Source: an uncultured Lachnospiraceae bacterium (GTDB lineage: Bacteria > Bacillota > Clostridia > Lachnospirales > Lachnospiraceae). From it: a stretch of DNA of 27,088 nucleotides. Below are positions 23,584 through 27,088 of this stretch, piece after piece. The DNA is taken from positions 24,306-51,393 of the forward strand of contig CAJTYN010000003.1 of NCBI GenBank assembly GCA_910584115.1, given 5' to 3'. Position 1 is the first letter of the stretch, and the number at the start of each line of letters is the position of its first letter. Made by a program: the position numbers and the translations under genes. The notes under the pieces were generated by a model. The model was not told where the DNA came from. It was given only the letters and a program-made list of their open reading frames with translations, and searched no databases.

Positions 23584-24192
23584 CTGGCGCAGCTTGGCGA
23601 GGGCATTCTTCTCGATGCGGGAGACGTAGGAGCGGCTGATGCCCAGCTTCTGCGCGATCTCCCGCTGCGTGAGCTCATCCGCCCCGTATAAGCCGTAACG
23701 ATATTTGATGACTTCAAATTCTTTAGTGTTCAGGGCGTCGGCAATGAGCTTTGACAATCTCTTTATCTGTTCTTTCTGTGTATACTGTTCTACGACGTCC
23801 ACCGGAGGACTCTCCATGATATCCAGGAGACTGATCTCATTTCCCTCCTTATCCGTACCGATCGGTTCATATAGAGAAACTTCCCGGGAATATTTCTTCC
23901 TGGCCCGAAGGAACATGAGGAGTTCGTTGTCGATACAGCGCGCCGCGTAGGTACTCAGGCGCGTCTGTTTATCTATGTTAAAAGTGGTGACAGCTTTGAT
24001 CAGGCCGATCGTCCCGATGGAGATCAGGTCGTCAAGGTCCTCATCCAGTCCCTGGTATTTCTTGGCGATGTGTGCCACCAGGCGTAAGTTCCTCTCTACC
24101 AGGATGTTCTTGGCCTGCTGATCCCCTGACCGGCATTTTTCCAGATAATATCTCTCCTCGTCTGCCGTTAGGGGCTTTTGAAAAGTCTTCAA
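23566..24192 (-). CDS. sigK: Sporulation sigma factor SigK
   Basis: This sigma-70 family factor of 208 residues should direct late mother-cell transcription during sporulation. It has region 2 (ERNLRLVAHIAKKY, DLISIGTIGLIKA, TYAARCIDNELLMFLR), the SigE/K-specific DKEGNEISLLDI, and a region 4 helix-turn-helix (TQREIAQKLGISRSYVSRI). TTG 24192 is preferred because AAAGAGGTG (24199-24207) is exactly six bases upstream and gives the typical MKTFQKPLT start. An ATG at 24273 overlaps the spoIID-like stop (ATGA) and would add 27 hydrophilic residues, but it has no ribosome binding site. The gene is uninterrupted, with no skin element. It ends 18 bases inside the convergent trhP gene. Confidence 0.9.
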   Translation of the reverse strand: MKTFQKPLTADEERYYLEKCRSGDQQAKNILVERNLRLVAHIAKKYQGLDEDLDDLISIGTIGLIKAVTTFNIDKQTRLSTYAARCIDNELLMFLRARKKYSREVSLYEPIGTDKEGNEISLLDIMESPPVDVVEQYTQKEQIKRLSKLIADALNTKEFEVIKYRYGLYGADELTQREIAQKLGISRSYVSRIEKNALAKLRQLFLPA

Positions 24193-24269
24193 AGATCGCA
24201 CCTCTTTGGGGATTTCTTTATAGTCTATGTGGCGGGAGGAGGCTTCGTGCTTTTCCACCGGAGGGCTTT

Positions 24270-25094
24270 TCATGGGGACGACAGGGTGAGGAGCGGGAAA
24301 TAAAAACGCAGGATCTCGGCACAGTCTTTTCCCTGCGCCGCCAGCACGTTGCCGCCATATTGGGAAAAACCGAGGCCGTGGCCCTGTCCCCGGCACAGAA
24401 ATCGGGTCTGTCCGTTGATCTTCTGGAGGGTAAAAGCGCTGGAGGGCAGCCCCAGTGTGCGGCGGAGGCTCTCCCCTGACATGACCTTTCCCCCGGCCTT
24501 GAGCGTGAGGACGTAGTCGGAAGCGTCCCGGGAGAGGATCTCGATCTCCCGATGATAGTCGGTACCCGGGCAGTAGACGCTGGAGATATAGTCCTCCGCC
24601 TGCCTGTCCTGGGGCGTGTCTACGGAGACGAGATATGCATAGTCCCCGCTGTGCAGCAGGGAAGTCCCGTCCCTGGTCTTGCCCGTGGTCACGGCGCAGT
24701 AGGGGAGGACGACTTTCTGGCCCTGATAAGTAAGGACCTGCCCGCGTGTGTCCCGGGCGGCCTGGATAAAGCGTTTATATGTATGGAGAAAATGGAGGAT
24801 CCCCTGTTCGTGGGCCAGGTATTCCAGGGGTTTTTGCAGGAGGGCGGACAGCGGCGTGCCGTTTGCCAGCTGCAGATCGATATTTGTCCGGGCCAGGATG
24901 GTCTGCGCCCGGATATTTTCCAGGTGATGGGAATAGGGGATCTGCAGATAGACGATGGCGGGCAGATATTTTTCTATGTCGGGGGGCTTGTATAGGGGGC
25001 AGGCGTTTTCGCCGGAGATGAGAAATGTCAGGAGAAAAGGCAGGAGCAGGATGATGGACAGCATGGTAAGACAGGTAGATAGATATTCTTTCAT
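24270..25094 (-). CDS. SpoIID/LytB-domain membrane-anchored protein with altered active site
   Basis: This 274-residue protein has an N-terminal transmembrane or signal helix (about residues 9-27) and a SpoIID-like domain. Family landmarks are IEKYLPAIVYLQIP with HLENIRAQTILART (the part containing the catalytic Glu in SpoIID) and GQGHGLGFSQYGGNVLA near the C-terminus. SpoIID is a lytic transglycosylase that thins septal peptidoglycan during engulfment. Its catalytic Glu sits in an EMP motif; here the position reads Gln51 (LQIP), so activity is doubtful. It is shorter than B. subtilis SpoIID (about 340 residues). It lies directly upstream of sigK in one transcript and has a SigmaE-like promoter. 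Confidence 0.82.
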   Translation of the reverse strand: MKEYLSTCLTMLSIILLLPFLLTFLISGENACPLYKPPDIEKYLPAIVYLQIPYSHHLENIRAQTILARTNIDLQLANGTPLSALLQKPLEYLAHEQGILHFLHTYKRFIQAARDTRGQVLTYQGQKVVLPYCAVTTGKTRDGTSLLHSGDYAYLVSVDTPQDRQAEDYISSVYCPGTDYHREIEILSRDASDYVLTLKAGGKVMSGESLRRTLGLPSSAFTLQKINGQTRFLCRGQGHGLGFSQYGGNVLAAQGKDCAEILRFYFPLLTLSSP

Positions 25095-25123
25095 AAATAC
25101 CGCCTGTGGAAATGCTCATCTTT

Positions 25124-25152
25124 AGTATATGGGGGGAGATCTGAGGCTATTC
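25124..25152 (-). promoter_or_regulatory. SigmaE/SigmaK-type promoter candidate of spoIID-like and sigK
   Basis: On the minus strand CATATACT (25124-25131) fits the SigmaE -10 (CATAcanT), and with the next A also fits CATAnnnTA of SigmaK. GAATAGC (25146-25152), 14 bases upstream, is close to the SigmaE -35. Transcription would start about 23 bases before the ATG. No SigmaA boxes compete here. Confidence 0.5.
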
Positions 25153-25163
25153 AGGGTTTATGT

Positions 25164-25182
25164 ACTTTTCTGCGAGAAAAGT
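25164..25182. repeat. Perfect inverted repeat in the gusA-spoIID gap
   Basis: ACTTTTCT, GCG, AGAAAAGT form a perfect 8-base-pair stem with a 3-base loop. It precedes a second, stronger inverted repeat 10 bases away. Together they may be a transcription barrier after the beta-glucuronidase gene or part of a dispersed intergenic repeat. Confidence 0.55.
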
Positions 25183-25192
25183 GCCAAGAGCG

Positions 25193-25216
25193 CCGGGGGA
25201 TCGCGAGCTCCCCCGG
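25193..25216. repeat. GC-rich inverted repeat in the gusA-spoIID gap
   Basis: CCGGGGGA (25193-25200) pairs perfectly with TCCCCCGG (25209-25216) around an 8-base loop. AAAGTG-like (25178-25183) and CACTTT (25218-25223) sequences can pair outside it. No T-tract follows directly on the minus strand, so it is not a classical terminator for the beta-glucuronidase gene, although it may work as one. Confidence 0.55.
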
Positions 25217-25267
25217 ACACTTTGAAACGCTATTCTTGATAAAAATACCAATTTCCTTTTGGATGAT

Positions 25268-27073
25268 CTAACTAAGATCTTTTGTCCACCGTTTTTTGTA
25301 ATAGTATGCCGCCATCTTTGGTTGTCTCTGTCTGGTGAAGATCCCTTTTTTGTTGCCGTTCATCCGCAAGATTCCTTCTGTCGTCTGGAAATCCGCGAAG
25401 TTCCAGACCAGCTCCCCCGCCACGAAAGGATATGAATCGAACACCCGGTGGCACATCTCAAGATATTCTATCTGATACTCCTGGCTCCACATCACGGAGG
25501 GCAGCTTGTGTTCCGCAGGGTTCGTATCCGCCCCGTATTCTGTGAACACCACAGGCTTGTCCAGCTCTTTGGCTTCCCAGGCGTCCAGCTCCTTTCGGAA
25601 TGCGTTTTCCGCGTCGCTGATCTCATAGCCGCCCAACATATACCAGCCGTAGTACCGGTTCAGGGAGAGGAAGTCGCTGAATGGATAGCATTTGCAATTA
25701 TGGGGCAATGAGTTCATGATCATGGCGAAGGTACGGGGACGTTTCTGGGGGTCGGCTTCATGGGCCTTTGCAAAGATCTTTTCAAAATAGGGGACGGCCG
25801 CCGCATCCGTCGTCTCCGGTTCATTGAGCAGGCTCCAGGCGATGACGCAGGCATGGTTCTTATCCCGGCAGATCATATCTTCCACGCACTGCAGATGGTT
25901 TTCCAAGAGCGCGGGGATGGTCGGCGCCTGGAAGAAGGCCGTCTCCCTGCCCGTGGACGCCTCCATGAAATTCATCAGGCTCTTGAACAGACCCACGGCC
26001 GCCACCTCATCGATCACCAGGATCCCTTCCCGGTCCGCCATCTGGTAGATCTCCTCGCTGTAGGGGTAATGGGAAGTGCGGAAACAGTTGGCGCCGATCC
26101 ATTTCATGCATTCGAGATCCCTCTTCATCACGCCCATGTTGAAGCCGCGCCCTACGATGTCGCTGTCCTCATGTTTGCCGAAACCTTTCAGATACACGGA
26201 TCTTCCATTTAGGAGGATCTCGGTCCCACGGATCTGGATCGTCCGGATCCCGATGTAGTCGTGGTATTCATCGATCACCGTCTCCTCATCCATGATCCGG
26301 ATCACGAAACGGTAGAGATAGCCGTCCCGTATGTCCCACTTGTGCACGTGGGGGATCACAAGCGTCCCCTCTTTTCCCGTGCAGGAAGCGATTTTTTCAG
26401 AAAGGCCGTCGAAGACCTCCACGGTCACGGGATGCTCCCCTGTCGTCTCCACCTGATAATGCACCAGCGCGTCCGCTCCCTGGAACGTATGCACGAGGGA
26501 GAGATCCTCGATATGCTCTTTGGGATAAGTGATCAGCTTCACCGGCCGGAGCAGGCCCGAATAGTTAAAGAAATCAAAATACGGGTGCGCCATCTTCTTC
26601 CCGTTTCCCAGGACCTTCGTCTCTCCGCAGGGGATGCTGGTCACGTTCAGCTCATTGTTGACGACGGCCACCACTTTGTTAAAGGCATTGTACCGTACGA
26701 TCTTCGTGACCACGGCCAAAAAAGGCAGAAAACCGCCTTCATGGGAGATCATGTGTACGCCATTTACATAAACTTCAGCCCGATGAGCGGCGCAGCCGAA
26801 ACGGATAGCGACTTCCTGCCCTTCCCATTCGCCCGGCACGAACACATCCGTCTCATACCATACGTCGCCGGTAAATTCCCGCATATCTTTGTCTGTGTAA
26901 AAATCCTGAAAGCTGGCCGGGACAGGGATCGTGTCGGTTCCCGGGAGCCCGTCCATCCAATGTTCATCGCGGCCCTCCTGCTGTCCGTCTGTCTGGAACC
27001 GCCACATCCCGTCCATGCTGACTGCCCGCCGTGTGGCCGTATCTCTTGGGTATAACATCTGGCATGTCTTCAT
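25268..27073 (-). CDS. uidA: Beta-glucuronidase (GH2, loop-1 type)
   Basis: This 601-residue glycoside hydrolase of family 2 releases glucuronic acid from glucuronides in the cytoplasm (no signal peptide). It has the sugar-binding domain (residues 1 to about 180), an Ig-like domain, and a TIM barrel from about 280. The acid/base Glu418 lies in LLNEPE, the nucleophile Glu512 in TEYGAD, and the NxK motif that reads the glucuronate carboxylate is Asn574-Lys576 in GNKKGIFT. The segment at about 361-391 has the same length as the loop 1 of E. coli GUS, so it fits the loop-1 class that handles small glucuronides. A GGGAGGGA site at 27080-27087 precedes the ATG, so the gene is complete. It is downstream of nothing visible on its strand. 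Confidence 0.94.
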   Translation of the reverse strand: MKTCQMLYPRDTATRRAVSMDGMWRFQTDGQQEGRDEHWMDGLPGTDTIPVPASFQDFYTDKDMREFTGDVWYETDVFVPGEWEGQEVAIRFGCAAHRAEVYVNGVHMISHEGGFLPFLAVVTKIVRYNAFNKVVAVVNNELNVTSIPCGETKVLGNGKKMAHPYFDFFNYSGLLRPVKLITYPKEHIEDLSLVHTFQGADALVHYQVETTGEHPVTVEVFDGLSEKIASCTGKEGTLVIPHVHKWDIRDGYLYRFVIRIMDEETVIDEYHDYIGIRTIQIRGTEILLNGRSVYLKGFGKHEDSDIVGRGFNMGVMKRDLECMKWIGANCFRTSHYPYSEEIYQMADREGILVIDEVAAVGLFKSLMNFMEASTGRETAFFQAPTIPALLENHLQCVEDMICRDKNHACVIAWSLLNEPETTDAAAVPYFEKIFAKAHEADPQKRPRTFAMIMNSLPHNCKCYPFSDFLSLNRYYGWYMLGGYEISDAENAFRKELDAWEAKELDKPVVFTEYGADTNPAEHKLPSVMWSQEYQIEYLEMCHRVFDSYPFVAGELVWNFADFQTTEGILRMNGNKKGIFTRQRQPKMAAYYYKKRWTKDLS

Positions 27074-27088
27074 AAAAAAATCCCTCCC

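Noticed and set aside
26261..27055. A 264-codon open frame on the + strand
   Set aside because: It lies wholly antisense to the beta-glucuronidase gene, whose catalytic and structural motifs are continuous. The frame shows no recognisable domain.
1..27088. CRISPR arrays, insertion sequences, tRNA or rRNA genes
   Set aside because: No regularly spaced repeats, transposase motifs, terminal repeats or RNA-gene signatures were seen by reading. A covariance-model search was not possible.

Overview
The window looks like a chromosomal segment from a spore-forming, Gram-positive gut Firmicute, most likely a member of the Lachnospiraceae (Clostridium cluster XIVa). Evidence for this is the sporulation sigma factor SigK next to a SpoIID-like gene, the Firmicute set ireB-ruvX-DUF1292, RNase J, YlbF, a ThiI without a rhodanese domain, strong GGAGG ribosome binding sites, and a UidA-type beta-glucuronidase. 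I see no phage, transposon, CRISPR, tRNA or rRNA genes. Family-level placement is inference.

Region 1 (20-9596, + strand) is a carbohydrate locus. It holds a ketose reductase/polyol dehydrogenase of the SDR family, a complete ribose/galactose-type ABC importer (lipoprotein binding protein, double ATPase, permease), an FGGY sugar kinase, a GatD-like zinc dehydrogenase, and GatZ-like and GatY-like tagatose-bisphosphate aldolase subunits. It resembles the galactitol (gat) pathway, but with ABC uptake plus an FGGY kinase in place of the PTS, and with no obvious tagatose-6-phosphate kinase. A terminator (4555-4587) and a promoter candidate (4758-4786) split it into an uptake half and a catabolic half. 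A strong terminator (9599-9648) closes it.

Region 2 (9692-15587, + strand) has a secreted papain-like/Big_2 protein, an AEC-family transporter, and then translation-related genes: prmA, rsmE, a NifS-like cysteine desulfurase and thiI. The last two probably form the sulfur relay for 4-thiouridine in tRNA. A small HPr-like gene without the phosphorylatable histidine lies on the opposite strand (15672-15905) with its own promoter and terminator.

Region 3 (16034-23583, + strand) is a housekeeping series: mtaB, ireB, ruvX, a DUF1292 gene, a Fur-family regulator, RNase J, ylbF-like, a short MltG-like membrane protein, trmR and trhP. The DUF1292, MltG-like, TrmR and U32 order matches the B. subtilis yrzB-yrrL-yrrM-yrrN/O order as I remember it, with fur, rnj and ylbF inserted. 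Together thiI, mtaB, trmR and trhP make this stretch rich in tRNA modification.

Region 4 (23566-27088, - strand) holds a sporulation pair, spoIID-like then sigK, preceded by a SigmaE/SigmaK-like promoter, and further upstream a complete loop-1-type beta-glucuronidase gene. The gap between them carries two strong inverted repeats. The most unusual points are the hybrid hexitol/ketose pathway, the SpoIID-like protein whose catalytic Glu is Gln, the HPr without its histidine, the MltG without its catalytic domain, and a sigK start with no pro-sequence.
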